From NCBI GenBank assembly GCA_050084985.1, contig JBITNC010000001.1, forward strand, positions 111,724,001 to 111,788,000: DNA of 64,000 bases, in the 5' to 3' direction. The translations under genes were made by a program, and so were the position numbers. This stretch comes from Nageia nagi. Its lineage: Eukaryota > Pinophyta. Below, one piece after another: positions 1 through 10,099 of this stretch. The notes beneath the pieces are model-generated. The model ran no database searches, was not told the DNA's origin, and saw only the letters and a list, made by a program, of their open reading frames with translations. How positions within the stretch are numbered: the first letter of the stretch is position 1; each line of letters begins with the position of its first letter.

Positions 1-475
1 GAACACAGGATTCTTAGCCAAAGAGATAGCCAATTGATTGTCTGAAGAAATAAGAGATGGGCCATTTTGCTTCTACCTAATTTCATTTAGAAGATGTCTT
101 AGCCAAATAGCTTCTTGGGTGGTAACAGACATGGCTCGATATTCAGCTTCGGTGGTAGAAAGAGTCATAGTAGGTTGCTTCTTGGAAGCCCAAGAGATAG
201 CACCTAAACCAATGCTGAACACATATGCAGAGGTTGATTTTCTATCATCTCTATCTCCCCCATAATCAGAATCTGAGAACCCTAAGAGAATAATTGAGGG
301 AACTTTGGAATAATTAAGAGCAAGATCCTTTGTCCTTGCCACATACCTCAAGATTTGCTTCACAGCATTGAGGTGTTCAACATATGGTTTTTGCATGAAT
401 CGTGCCATCAGATTCACTGCAAAGGCAATATTAGGATGAGAGATATTCAGATACAGAAGACTACCGATCAATTAC
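1..475 (-). pseudogene. pol: copia RNase H (partial, runs off the left edge)
   Basis: RNase H degrades the RNA strand during cDNA synthesis. The segment shows IGSLLYLNISHPNIAFAVN, HLNAVKQILRYVARTKDL, FSDSDYGGDRDDRKSTSAYV, GAISWASKKQPTMTLSTTEA and EYRAMSVTTQEAIWLRHLL, in copia order with the catalytic Asp and Glu present. A stop at 73 breaks the frame before the SLISSDNQLAISLAKNP block, which continues to position 1. The true end lies outside the window. Confidence 0.93.
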
Positions 476-489
476 CTATAAGCTATAGC

Positions 490-1400
490 ATCAGCCAACT
501 AAGAATCTGAGCTCAATGATACAATGATTCCAGAAGAAATAGGTATTGCAACATATCTACACTCCTCCATTCCAAACTTTTGCAAGATGTCTGATATATA
601 CTTAGATTGACTAAGATAAGTATAATCTTTATGTTGGTATACTTGCATTTCAAGATAGTAATGCAATAGACCTAGATCAGTCATTTCAAATGTTGCCTTT
701 AGTTTGGATATACACTCTTGGATGATTTCAATATTATTGCCTGTTATGAGAAGATCATCCACATAAAGGAGAATTAAGACCATGTCTTTTCCTTGATTGA
801 GTACATAGAGATCTGAGTCAGAGAAGCACTTGGAAAAGCCAATATCTGTAAAGAATCCTAAAATTTTGTTGTACCATGCTCGAGGTGCTTATTTAAGTCC
901 ATACAAAGACTTCTTTAGCTTGCACATAAGAGACTCTTTTCCTTCTGGAATAAATCCTTCTAGTTGATTCATGTAGATTTCTACATCCAAGTCACCATTG
1001 AGAAATGCACTCTTGACATCAAGTTGGAAAACTTTCCATCCCTGAGCTGCAGAAAGAGAAAGGATTATCCTAACAATAGGCATTTTGGCCACAGAAGCAA
1101 AGGTTTCCTCATAATCAATACCATATTTCTGAGCAAATCCTTTGGCCACTAACCTTGCTTTGTATTTTTCAACTTCTCCATCAGAATTGTACTTGACCTT
1201 GTAAATCCATTTATTTCCAATCACATTTTTCTCATTGGGATAAGGAACCAAATCCCAAGTTTCATTTTTCATGAGTGCCTCGTACTCAACTTTCATAGCT
1301 TCCATCCAACACTCTTGCTTGGAAGCTTCTTTGAATGTTGATGGCTCATTCATATTATCAATTTTGGGAAATAAGGATTTATTCAAGGTCATACTTCTTG
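490..1400 (-). pseudogene. pol: copia reverse transcriptase (RVT_2 type)
   Basis: RT copies element RNA to cDNA. Copia landmarks are WMEAMKVEYEALMKNETWDL, NKWIYKVKYNSDGEVEKYKA, ARLVAKGFAQKYGIDYEETF, the catalytic Asp in VFQLDVKSAFLNGDL, KKSLYGLK and LLYVDDLLITGNN with the YVDD box at about 745-770. A stop at 889 replaces the Gln usually found in YGLKQAPRAW, and a second stop lies at 499. The domain is full length and in one frame apart from these stops. Confidence 0.93.
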
Positions 1401-1499
1401 TAATTCTTTGAGCTGGAGAATTTTGCTCTTGTGGTGACTTCCCTACATGATCATCCAACCAGTTAGGTGTAGGCGTAGAATCATCTGAATCAGACACCT

Positions 1500-2471
1500 C
1501 AGCATGAGAAGTTGTATCCTCAGGAAGTTCATTGAACTTGACATCCCTAGAAATAAAGACTATTTTATAGGATGAGGAGTAGAGCCTGTAACCTCTATGC
1601 TGATTAGCATACCCCATAAAGATGCATTTTTTTGATCTTTTGTCTAGCTTCTTTCTTTTCTCTGAGGTAATGAAGGAAAATGCATCACATCCAAAGACCC
1701 TGAAGTGTGAGATGTTAGGTTTCTTTCCTGTCCATGCTTCATACGGAGTTTTTCCTTCAACTACTTTAGTAGGACACCTATTTAGGGTGTGAATAGCAGT
1801 GTGAATAGCTTCTCCCCATAAGAAACTAGGAAGGTTACCCAACATGCATCTTGCCATTTCCATAATGGTGTGATTCTTTCTTTCAACAACTCCATTTTGC
1901 TGAGGGGTGTATGGGATTGTGAATTTTCACTTGATCCCATGTTTAACACAATAATCGTTAAACTCATTACTATTATATTCACCCCCATTGTCAGATATCA
2001 GCATTTTGATCTTAAAATCAGTTTGATTTTCAACAAGTACCTTGAAGTATTTAAATTGATCAAAAGTTTGATCCTTGTGCTCAAGTAGATAACCAAATGT
2101 CATCCTACTGAAGTCAACAATGAAGGTCAGAACATAAGAAGCTCCCCCTAGAGACTTAGTCTGAAATGGACCCATCAAATCTGAATGCACAACTGAAGAG
2201 GATGAGTAGTCCGAGTTGCCTTATCCTTTTCAAACTTTTTCCTATTCATCTTTCCAAGAATGCACCTTTCACAAAGACCAATTATGGGTGAAATATTAGG
2301 TAAACCTTCCACAAGTTCTTGATTTTTCATATCTTGAATACTCTTATGGTTAAGGTGCCCTAATCGTTGATGCCAAAGATTACCTTTTGAACACACATTT
2401 GTAGCAAGACAAATCTTTGAAGGTACTTGATCCATAATATAAAGGTCATTCTTTACTGATCCTTTCATCAA
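1500..2471 (-). pseudogene. pol: copia integrase (GAG-pre-integrase plus catalytic core)
   Basis: Integrase inserts the cDNA into the host genome. The zinc-binding part reads LWHQRLGHLNHKSI followed by LCERCILGK (HHCC pattern) at about 2240-2400. The catalytic triad is readable: first Asp in HSDLMGPF (about 2180), second in ISDNGGEYNS (about 1990-2010), and Glu in GVVERKNHTIMEMARCMLG (about 1840-1890). The C-terminal block with KKCIFMGYANQHRGYRLY follows at 1600-1650. The zinc-binding part is in a different frame from the core and returns to the main frame near 2200. A stop at 1927 (KHGIK then stop) breaks the core just before the Glu. Confidence 0.92.
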
Positions 2472-2571
2472 AGTGGCAAGTCCTTTCTTAACACATCAGG
2501 AGTGTGAGGTAAACTCAAATGAGCATCCTGTCCTTGTAATCTGAATTATAGAGATAAGATTCATCCTTAGC

Positions 2572-2838
2572 TTAGGCACATAAAATATTATCAAGCGCCT
2601 TTCCATGAATCTTCACATTCCCTATTCCTTGAACATCAAGGATTGTATTATCACCTATCACAACTGTATCCTTATTGTACTTATGAAAATTTTCAAACTT
2701 ATCCTTTTCATAACACATGTGATTAGTGCATCCTGAATCAATAATCCAATCATTTGAAATAGTTTGAGTCATTGAGTAGTAGGCAACAGAAGCAGCATGC
2801 TTGTTGTTCTTTTTATTATTGAAATTTCTCACATTTGC
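2572..2838 (-). pseudogene. pol: copia aspartic protease
   Basis: This is the retropepsin-type protease of the copia polyprotein. The active-site region reads WIIDSGCTNHMC, the DSG(C/A)-T/S-NH-(M/L) signature of plant copia proteases. It is followed by VVIGDNTILDVQGIGNV, the usual second strand block. It continues gag in the same frame. A one-base deletion near 2575-2580 moves the following LYVPKLRMNL block into another frame, so the segment ends early. Confidence 0.9.
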
Positions 2839-2839
2839 A

Positions 2840-3747
2840 TTTCCCTTTCCTTTTTGAGCAAATTTCTTTTTACGACAATCATACTCTTTGTGCCCAAATA
2901 TGCCACAGAAGTTACAATTCCCATCAAACTTTTCTTACGGTGTTGGTTTGCTTGATCCAGCTTTATCATTCCTTTGCTTGAAGTTGCTGTGCTTCTTGAT
3001 GGTAGATGAGGATTTGTTGTCTTTGAATTTATAATGTTTGAACATCTTCTTGAAAGGAGTTTTGGTTGCTCCTAGAGCAATGCTATTATCCTTTGGAGAA
3101 ATGTTCAACATTTTCTTGTTCAAAGTTTCCTCATGTTTCAGAAGGAGTCTAGAAAGATTGTCAAGGGAGATAACATCTTCTTCATCATCGAGCCTAGTCT
3201 CCATAACTGTGACAAAGTTACTGAACTTTGTAGAGAGGCTTTGAAGAATAATGAAGACCATGAACTCATCATTGATCCAATTGCACCCACAGCCAACCAG
3301 TTTTGTCCTGAGGTCAATGATTTTATTCAAGTAGATTGAGGCACTTTCATCTTCTCCTTGACAATATTGCAACAACTTTTGTAGAATGGTGAACCTTCTT
3401 GAAAATTTGGATCCAAGGTAAATTTTCTTTAGTCTGTCCCAAGCTTCTTTTGCTGATGTTAAGGAAGAAATCATGAGAAGGATGTCATCTAAAACTGCAC
3501 GATAGATCATTGAGGTTGCTAACTCATTCTTTGAGTTGTAAATTTCAAGGGCCTTCTCATCTATAGGAGCAACTAGATCTTCATTTACTATCTGCCATAG
3601 CTTCCTTGCATGTAACTCAGCTCTCATACAAGGTTCCCATATGCCATAGTTGGAACCATCGAGTATGTGTTTGGGTATGAAGGTTTCAACCATTGTCTGT
3701 ACAAAAAATAAAAATGCAATAAGAATGCAAATTTTACAAGTTTCCAT
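2840..3747 (-). pseudogene. gag: copia gag with CCHC zinc knuckle
   Basis: This is the capsid/nucleocapsid part of the copia polyprotein, which packages element RNA. The open frame reads from ATG at 3747. A second Met 18 codons in (MVETFIPKHILDGSNYGIWE) fits the usual copia gag start better, because the first 18 residues are a hydrophobic extension without family character. Family features are the DGSNYGIW start, the helical UBN2-like body (AKEAWDRLKKIY, LLKHEETLNKKM) and a perfect CX2CX4HX4C knuckle (CNFCGIFGHKEYDC) near 2875-2920. A stop at 2935 separates the body from the knuckle in the same frame, so full-length gag would need readthrough. The knuckle runs directly into the protease. Confidence 0.92.
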
Positions 3748-4582
3748 CTATACAAATCAAACATAAGTAAACATGTCCCACATGTGCAAACTTATAACCA
3801 CGATCTGTAGAGGAATAATGTTGGGGTTATTTTCTTGTGTAGAATTAGGCCTTCACCTGGATGCCCGCAAGGTGGAGCCCAGGTACTACCAGTCCTCAAC
3901 CAGTTCACCTTGGTCAGTAATATACTCTCACAAGGAGAAGTACCAACTATTTTCCAAGGATCCGATGTATCTTGGACCGGCCATTTTAATTATTTTGATT
4001 AAGGTTTTTAGTTTTCCTCCTAGGTTATCAGGATAATCCCTGAATGGACGTGCGGACATGTGCTATCACTACACACATGCCTATCCACCTAATAGAGTTA
4101 TGTCCAATCCAACAGAGGTCTTAGGGGCAATTAAGATGGACTTACCACCACTCAGTTCTTCAGATTAAAAGGGCTCCAGTTTGCCCTATCCTTACCTTGT
4201 GGCTCCCTAAACAAGTCATGTTGTGGAAGAATACGTGCGGATATGTTCATTTTAGGGGTTACTTTTCAATATTTGCATTTTTGAAAGTATAAGCAAATTG
4301 TGCAATATAAAGTAAAGTAAAATTGCATCATCCACACGAGCTTTGAAAAACCTTAAAAAATCCAATGGGTTTTGTACTAACCCCTAAAGGACTTTTACAT
4401 TTTGTATATTTGCTCAATTTATTCAAGCACTTAATGAATTAAGCAAAAGAACTAAGTCCTACTTAGTATTTAATTCATAACATGCATTGTTCCATGACTT
4501 AAAAAAAAAATTTAAGTAATCATGCATCATGCATTAAAAATTTAAGTCCTAAGCATGTTTTATTCTTCAAACAAGATAGAGA

Positions 4583-4770
4583 TACATGCATCATAAGTCT
4601 AGCATGCAATATCTAGATAAGTTTTACATGCATCATAAGTCTAGCATGCAAGATCTAGATAAGGTTTACAAGATAAAGAAACATGCATCACAAGTCTAGC
4701 ATGCAAGATCTAGATAAAGTTTACAAGATAAAGAGACATGCATCACAAGTCTAGCATGCAAGATCTAGAT
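4583..4770. repeat. tandem repeat in copia leader
   Basis: Four copies of a unit with the core CATGCATCAYAAGTCTAGCA start near 4585, 4627, 4682 and 4737. Spacing is 42 bp and then 55 bp. The longer units differ by an inserted ACAAGATAAAGA stretch. Each core carries nested GCATGC and AGATCT palindromes. Confidence 0.85.
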
Positions 4771-5639
4771 AAAATTTAAGTAAAAATTATACCAATTCCC
4801 CTTTTTTACTTAAAGTGTTATCCCTAAAAAATTGTATGCTAAGACTTGTCTTATAAGTATGCATTTTAAGTAAAAACTTTTCCCTTATTTACTTAAAAAA
4901 AAATAGCATGCTTAGGCTAAATTACTATGCTTAAAAAAATGCTAAGAGGTTAGCATTAAAAAATTGCATGTGCACTTTTAGTAATTAAAACATGCAATTT
5001 TGAGTAAAATATTAGAAATATTCTAAGTACTCCTAAGTCCATTTAATGGGAGCAATTAACTTGTAAGCAAGTAAAAAAATAAATGCCTAAGAAGTATATG
5101 TGTGCAAGTTGTAATAGGAGACCCATACCCCTACTTCATGCAATTTTAATGCTTCTCCTACCTTAAGTACTAAAAAAATACTCCTAAGTCAAAAAATAAT
5201 TAAATGCTTTGTAGTTGTAAAATTATGATCCCCCCTTTTGTCTTTTACCAAGAAGAGCACACGTTGCTTTTGGAAGTGCAAAAAATGTAGGTGGTCAACA
5301 AAACAAACTTAATGCATCTAAGTGAATTAAATGACAAGGAGGACTTGCAAATGTTTGGCAGCCATCAACCTTGACCGTGGGAAGGAGGATGAGAAGGCTG
5401 GCACAGGAGGCTGACCAGAGAGGAGGAGCTTAAGAGGAGAGGGAGGAAGAGAGTGCAGAACTCCACGGTGTGACCATGAGCAGGGAGACCAGGAGGGAGC
5501 AGGTTGGGGACTGGAGGCTGCTGGTTGGTGTGGAGTCTATGGAGAGGCATGGGAGGAGGCGTGCAGGTCAGCATGCATCTTGTCAAATAGTTTGCAAGGT
5601 TGGGAGGAGACTCATTCAACGCACGAGCAGGTGGAGGTG

Positions 5640-6200
5640 TTTATTTTGAGCATATCCTACGATCATTACAGTCCATGAAACTTGGTCTGCATCATGCATG
5701 TCAAACACTTGCATGACCATTTTGTACATATCCTATGATCTTTACAGTCCATGAAACATATTCTGCATCATGTATCTTTTCAAATAATTTGCACACATGA
5801 GGGAGGAGTGGAGGAAGGAGTGCATGATGTGGATGCACGCGAGCAGGCCGCAAAGAGGGAGCATGAGCGGGAGCAGTCCGTGGGAGGAGGCCACCAGTTG
5901 GGAGGAGATTATGGAGCAGCTCACGGGTTGGTGAGGAGCCCATTTTGTGCATTTCTTACGATCATTGTAGTTAACAAAATGCTACATTTCAGGGAGGCAT
6001 TTAAATAGTTCATGCAGAGTCTTCCAACGTAGCCATTTTGTTACGAATCCTATAATTATTGGAGGCCAGGGAACTCTATCTGTAGCATGCATCGTTGAAA
6101 CAATTCAGGGAGCCTTTCAACATATCCATTTTGGGCAGATCCGTTGACCATTGCAGGACGTGGAGGAGGCCAGAAGACTTTGCATCGAGGCATTTTGTCA
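5640..6200. repeat. degenerate ~80-150 bp repeats in the GC-richer leader block
   Basis: A motif of the form CATTTTG..CATATCCTAYGATC followed by TTACAGTCCATGAAAC recurs near 5646, 5720, 5941, 6030 and 6121 with growing divergence. The last three copies are recognisable mainly from CATTTTG, the GATCATTG-like word and a following CAGGGAG. Each copy ends in a GGGAGG- or GGAGGC-rich tail. The start codons that occur here are chance frames on this repeat. Confidence 0.55.
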
Positions 6201-6840
6201 AACAATTTTACAAACCCTTTCGTTTATTTTGTCCCCCCCCAAAAAAACATAATTTTTGAAAAATATGTTATATATAAAAAAAATAAATAATTCAACCTTA
6301 AACTATTGCTTTTTTTCCTCAAAAAATTCAAATTTTGAATAAAATTAGTTTGAGAGCTGCCTCTTTAATTGGCATAAAGAAATATTGCAATTTTTATATA
6401 TATATACTAATCTCTTAAAAAAAATGCACACTAGAGGTTAAAAGTATTATATTTCTATTTTAGCCCTCCTCTTTTTTTTGATATTTTTCACAAAAGACTA
6501 TTGTAAAAAAAAACTTTTCAATAAGATGCTATCATAATATATTTTTGCTCACAAAAAAAAGGCATTTTCTTTGTACATTAAAAATAGATTACTAACATAA
6601 AATATTGTTAGTAAGAAGAGAGTAGCAAGAATATATTATGGTATTTGAAGTTATTTTTGCTAAGACATTGAGCTAGCATAATCATACAAAAAATTAGTAT
6701 CATAATGAACTTAGTTAAAGAAGGATAGAAGGTTATACCTTTGCAAACCTTTTACCTCACAATGAAGATTAGGATTAAGATCTCCAAATTTGAGAAGGAT
6801 GAAGAACCTCCAAAATGTAGAAGAAGAGCTTCCACACCAA

Positions 6841-6855
6841 GCTCTAGATACCAAT
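6841..6855 (-). promoter_or_regulatory. primer-binding site (initiator tRNA-Met type)
   Basis: The minus strand reads ATTGGTATCTAGAGC directly after the LTR end. Compared with the plant copia consensus TGGTATCAGAGC (complement of the initiator tRNA-Met 3' end) it has a small change in the middle. Its position next to the TG...CA LTR fixes the LTR boundary. Confidence 0.85.
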
Positions 6856-7357
6856 TGAGAGAATTAGCACTACTCTAATTCCCAAGGTCCAAGACTATAG
6901 AAAGCTCAATCACATTCAACATGCAACATCTACAAGCTACTAACACATTCACACAATATGACACCAATATAATGTGGTTCCTCCCTCCTTGGGAGTACAT
7001 CCACAACTAGTTCTCTATTCTCAAGTATGCTTCTCTTACAACTATTCTCTTGCTCTCTCCTCCACAACCTAGTAGAGTAATCTTACTCCAAAACTTAGAT
7101 ATATTTACAAGAGGAGAGGCCCTCTATTTATAGCTTGAGAGCACCTCCCTAACCTCCCTTTAACCCAAGGGTAAGGTTAGGGTTACAATAAATGTGTGAC
7201 CTAACTTTAACCTACCAACTAACCCCATGGTTAGGTCAAAGTCCACACATAATAAAGAATTCAATTAATCCCTTAAGGTATCTACATATCTTTTAAGTGA
7301 TTAATTGAACTTACAAGGAGTTTAGATATTCACAATATTTCATTACAAATTCTAACA
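6856..7357 (-). mobile_element. 5' LTR of the left copia element
   Basis: The minus strand starts TGTTAGAATTTG and ends ...AATTCTCTCA, about 502 bp, followed immediately by the primer-binding site. It holds a TATA box (CTATAAATAG, 7124-7132 as read on the minus strand) about two thirds of the way in, where transcription should start. It also has a short inverted pair of Myb-like GGTTAGG words. Length and ends match the 506 bp LTR at 56633-57138, although the sequence between is diverged. Confidence 0.85.
7124..7132 (-). promoter_or_regulatory. LTR TATA box
   Basis: TATAAATAG on the minus strand inside the left copia 5' LTR. The same TATAAATAG A/G-AGG context occurs in the right element LTR near 56855. 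Confidence 0.7.
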
Positions 7358-7990
7358 CAAAGATTGAAGGATTGCAAATTCTAAGAAATACTGTTGCATC
7401 AGGATCATGCTCCATAATCACTTATAGTTGTAGATCCTCTTGTATATATTGTAAATATTTGGGTTTATTATGTTCTTAATCAAAGGAGTAGTTAAAGATA
7501 TTAATGGTGGATAACCACCCATTGTAAATAAAACATTATAAATAGTGGACTATTAAAAGTTCAAAAAGTTAGACATTTTAGCAAAGTTTTCCATTGGAAG
7601 AACTATTTTCATATATGATAATACAATATTGTGATATTTTTTCCTTTGTATTCTATAGTCATTATCTTATTTTGTTATTGTTATGTATAAAGCTTTTTCT
7701 GAAGTTGTGGCTATGTATTGCAATTACAAGACCCCAAGAGTGAGGTAGCTAGTCCATACTTAGTCTTAGCTATAGATTATTTTGTGTTCAATGATTCCTA
7801 GGATAATTAGTTTAGTTTATTTTTATATTCTTTACATTTTTATATTTATTAGTTTAGGTTTTTATCTCTTTATTATTACTTTTGACCTTTTTCATAAATA
7901 GGAGCTAGCTTATAACTTGAAAATTATGTAGAAAATCCCATGAACGTATTATCCTACCATCTTCTACTCATTCAAGAAGCCTAATGTTAT
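7358..7990. other. AT-rich stretch without a gene
   Basis: No coding frame is convincing. A TATAAATAG word near 7545 and an A-rich run suggest an old plus-strand LTR remnant, but I could not find TG...CA ends or a partner. Confidence 0.4.
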
Positions 7991-7996
7991 CAAGCA

Positions 7997-8266
7997 ATGG
8001 ATAACTTGCCAAACCAAACCCTTAGGTTACATCATCCTATCAATAATAAGTTAACCTTTGTTAAAGTTAAAATAGAGGAAGAGATGAAGATCATTCTATT
8101 CTTATGTTTATTACTTGATAGCTGGGAGAGCTTGGTAATGGCTATTAGTACTATTTTTAGTGTTATTTATTTTGATAATGTAATGAATGCAATCCTTGGT
8201 AATGAGATGCAAAGGAAGAGTACAAGAGAGTCATCATATAGTGTAGCACTAATTACTAAAGGATAA
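7997..8266 (+). pseudogene. gag: gag fragment of the small copia-like element
   Basis: The translated segment has the UBN2-type pattern [20 protein letters not shown], then [20 protein letters not shown], equivalent to the 'SLPDSW..LV' and 'LL.EE.RRK' blocks of plant copia gag. A degenerate knuckle-like stretch follows at about 8340-8380. The only other copy in the window (34430-34658) keeps the same blocks. No protease, integrase or RT can be read after it, so the element is non-autonomous or internally deleted. Confidence 0.75.
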
Positions 8267-8977
8267 TAGAGGGCAAGATGAGTGAGTTTGGGGAACCATG
8301 AAGAGCAAAGTGGATCCAAGTCAAATGGAAGATTGGAATGCTAGTATTGTCATAAGAAGGGGAACTTGAAGAAGAACTATTGGGATCAAAAAGTAGAGGG
8401 AAAAGGAAGAAAATGTATTCAAGGAAGAGAACTTAATTCTTTCATCTATAAGGGATGAGGAAGTAGTCGGAGATGGGAGACATGTTTAGGAAGATGGACA
8501 TGGCTCAAGATTTATTATATAATTTTAGGATGGAACACATAATATGGTTATAGATTTGGATAATTGCAAGCTTAAGTTCTTAATTTGGAAGGTAAATACA
8601 CACTTGGGGAGTGTGCTTTTAAAGCTACTAGAAAAGCTATATTATGTGTGCATGCTATGGATCATCCATAATATGTAGATCTTTCCATGATTGTGATGTT
8701 TGATTTACCATGATACATAGTGATTATAAGAATGTTGTTATTATCACTAATTTATGGTAAGTAGATTGTGTATTATTTATTGATCATAGGATAAAAGTGT
8801 ATGGATGACACTAGTTCAGTGTGATGGTTTAGAGCATAAATACAACAATATCAAGGAAATGACATTCCTTATTTGGTTGAAAAGTTATCTTAAATGGATG
8901 AAATAATGGTAAAGTTATTGTAATTTATTCATAAGCTACAGGGTTGTTGCAATAATTTTAGTCTTCAAGTGGGAGAT

Positions 8978-9501
8978 TGTTAGTTTTTTGAAGCCTAAAA
9001 TTGCTAAGTTTATTTATTTATTTTTTTAATTTTTTCTATCAATAACCACCTCTAGTAAACTAGTTGTTTTTTCAAAGTTTTAGGGTGTTGCATGGTTACC
9101 CAATCCATATTCTAACTTACTTTCTATAAGTAAGAGAGGGGATTCTATTATTTGTATGATCTAGATTATTTATTATGTAAGGTACAAGATTAAGTTTGAG
9201 AGAGGATTGTTGATGAGAATAAGAGTAAGCAAAGACTAGCGTGTGAGGATTCTAGACTCTATTTTAGAGAGGATTGATTATAATATTGTTATAAGGGAGA
9301 TCCCTTTAAGAAATAATAGAAGGAGGACTATTTTGTAGAGTAGCATATATTTTAGGTGAACTACTACACATGTTGTGTTTATATCTTATTTATTATTATA
9401 TATGTTGTTTCTCTGATATTGTCTATTCTACTATTATTTCCAATGTCTAATATATATTACTCCAAGAAGATTATTTGTTATTTAATTGGTAAATACAAAT
9501 A
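8978..9501 (+). mobile_element. 3' LTR, small copia-like element, copy 1
   Basis: It starts TGTTAGTTTTTTGAAGCC after a purine tract. By alignment with the 35371-35899 LTR it ends at 9501. Length is 524 bp, against 526 and 529 bp for the two LTRs of the complete copy. The downstream AAAAT is the expected 5 bp target duplication. Confidence 0.85.
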
Positions 9502-9539
9502 AAAATAATAGATCAAATGCTTTAATTCATCCTCATATG

Positions 9540-10090
9540 AAAGAGCTATCGATGTTGATAATATAAATGAGTGAGATAGAGGCTTGATGTTCAACCACAA
9601 GCCTTCCTTTGATCATATCTTGAGGCCACCCTTGTTATCTTGGTAAATGATGGTAATCATCCTATGATTTATATGAGGAAAGAAAGTGTCCCCATCTATT
9701 GAATTTCCATCAGAAGTGCAGTGATTGAAACATAGGATGGATTTGAAAACATGGAAATCAAATTGATAGTAATTCTTAACATCCAAATCAAGGCTTGCAA
9801 GAGTGATTTTGATGATCAATAGTGCGAGATATTACAATAAAAGCATATACATATGAATAGTTTTTATATGATGGGATACAAATCTTGAATTAATATTAAA
9901 CTTGTAAGATGAAAAGATGTATATAAGCATAGAAGGACAACATACCCAAAGAATGGAATTCCATATTTTGCAATTTTTCATGCTTAAGAGTTTAAAGCAC
10001 TTGTCAAAGTTACATAAGATATTCATCCTAGGAATTACTATATAAAGGAATATTACTAACACTAATACCAAAAGCACAATTTGCATCCTT
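9540..10090 (-). pseudogene. 2-oxoglutarate/Fe(II) dioxygenase pseudogene, copy 1 (5' part of catalytic domain)
   Basis: The minus-strand translation shows TLASLDLDVKNYYQFDF, then FFPHINHRMITIIYQDNKGG, then after a stop SKEG.WLNIKPLSHSF. This is the core of the plant 2OG/Fe(II) oxygenase family (DAO/AOP/gibberellin-oxidase type): the HxD metal site followed by T(I/L)..QD..GGL and W..I.PL..SF. The family Asp of HxD is Asn here. The C-terminal exon with WSNG and the HR motif is absent, because the LTR element sits directly downstream and its other flank is lost. An upstream segment at 9832-10086 shares homology with copy 2 and may be older exon or intron. Stops and indels make it non-functional. 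Confidence 0.82.
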
Positions 10091-10099
10091 TTTTACATC

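Larger units (their letters stand above)
3748..6840 (-). other. long non-coding leader of the left copia element
   Basis: This is about 3.1 kb between gag and the primer-binding site, much longer than the few hundred bases usual for copia. No open frame looks coding. The gag-proximal half (about 3770-5300) is AT-rich with many ATGCAT and CTTAAGT words, and parts match the leader of the right element in reverse complement. One example is the GGATAATCC/AACCTAAGAGG-type stretch near 4000-4040 against 60005-60035. The middle (5340-6190) is a GC-richer block with its own repeats that I cannot match to the right element. The rest (6200-6840) is AT-rich. Confidence 0.7.
1..7357 (-). mobile_element. 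Ty1/copia retrotransposon, left copy (3' end outside window)
   Basis: On the minus strand the order is 5' LTR (6856-7357), primer-binding site, 3.1 kb non-coding leader, gag, protease, integrase, reverse transcriptase and RNase H, which is the copia order (integrase before RT). The window start cuts the element after RNase H, so the 3' LTR and polypurine tract are not seen. Most of the polyprotein keeps one frame. It is broken by in-frame stops near 2935, 1927, 889, 499 and 73 and by frameshifts that leave the main frame between about 2575 and 2200. It is therefore a fairly recent but dead copy. A relative in the opposite orientation occupies 56633 to the right edge. Confidence 0.93.
7991..9501 (+). 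mobile_element. 5'-truncated copy of the small copia-like LTR element
   Basis: This is the gag-like segment, polypurine tract and 3' LTR of the same element that is complete at 33449-35899. Homology starts at about 7990, so the 5' LTR and leader are missing. The polypurine tract AAGTGGGAGAT (8967-8977) is followed by the 3' LTR (8978-9501). The LTR is followed by AAAAT (9502-9506), the same target sequence as in the complete copy, and then by the same dioxygenase intron sequence. The insertion therefore happened before the copies separated. Confidence 0.85.

Noticed and set aside
5365-6008. Small proteins encoded in the copia leader (Pro/Ser/Leu-rich frames on both strands)
   Set aside because: The frames overlap on both strands in a GC-richer repeat, have no family pattern and are not kept in the right element.
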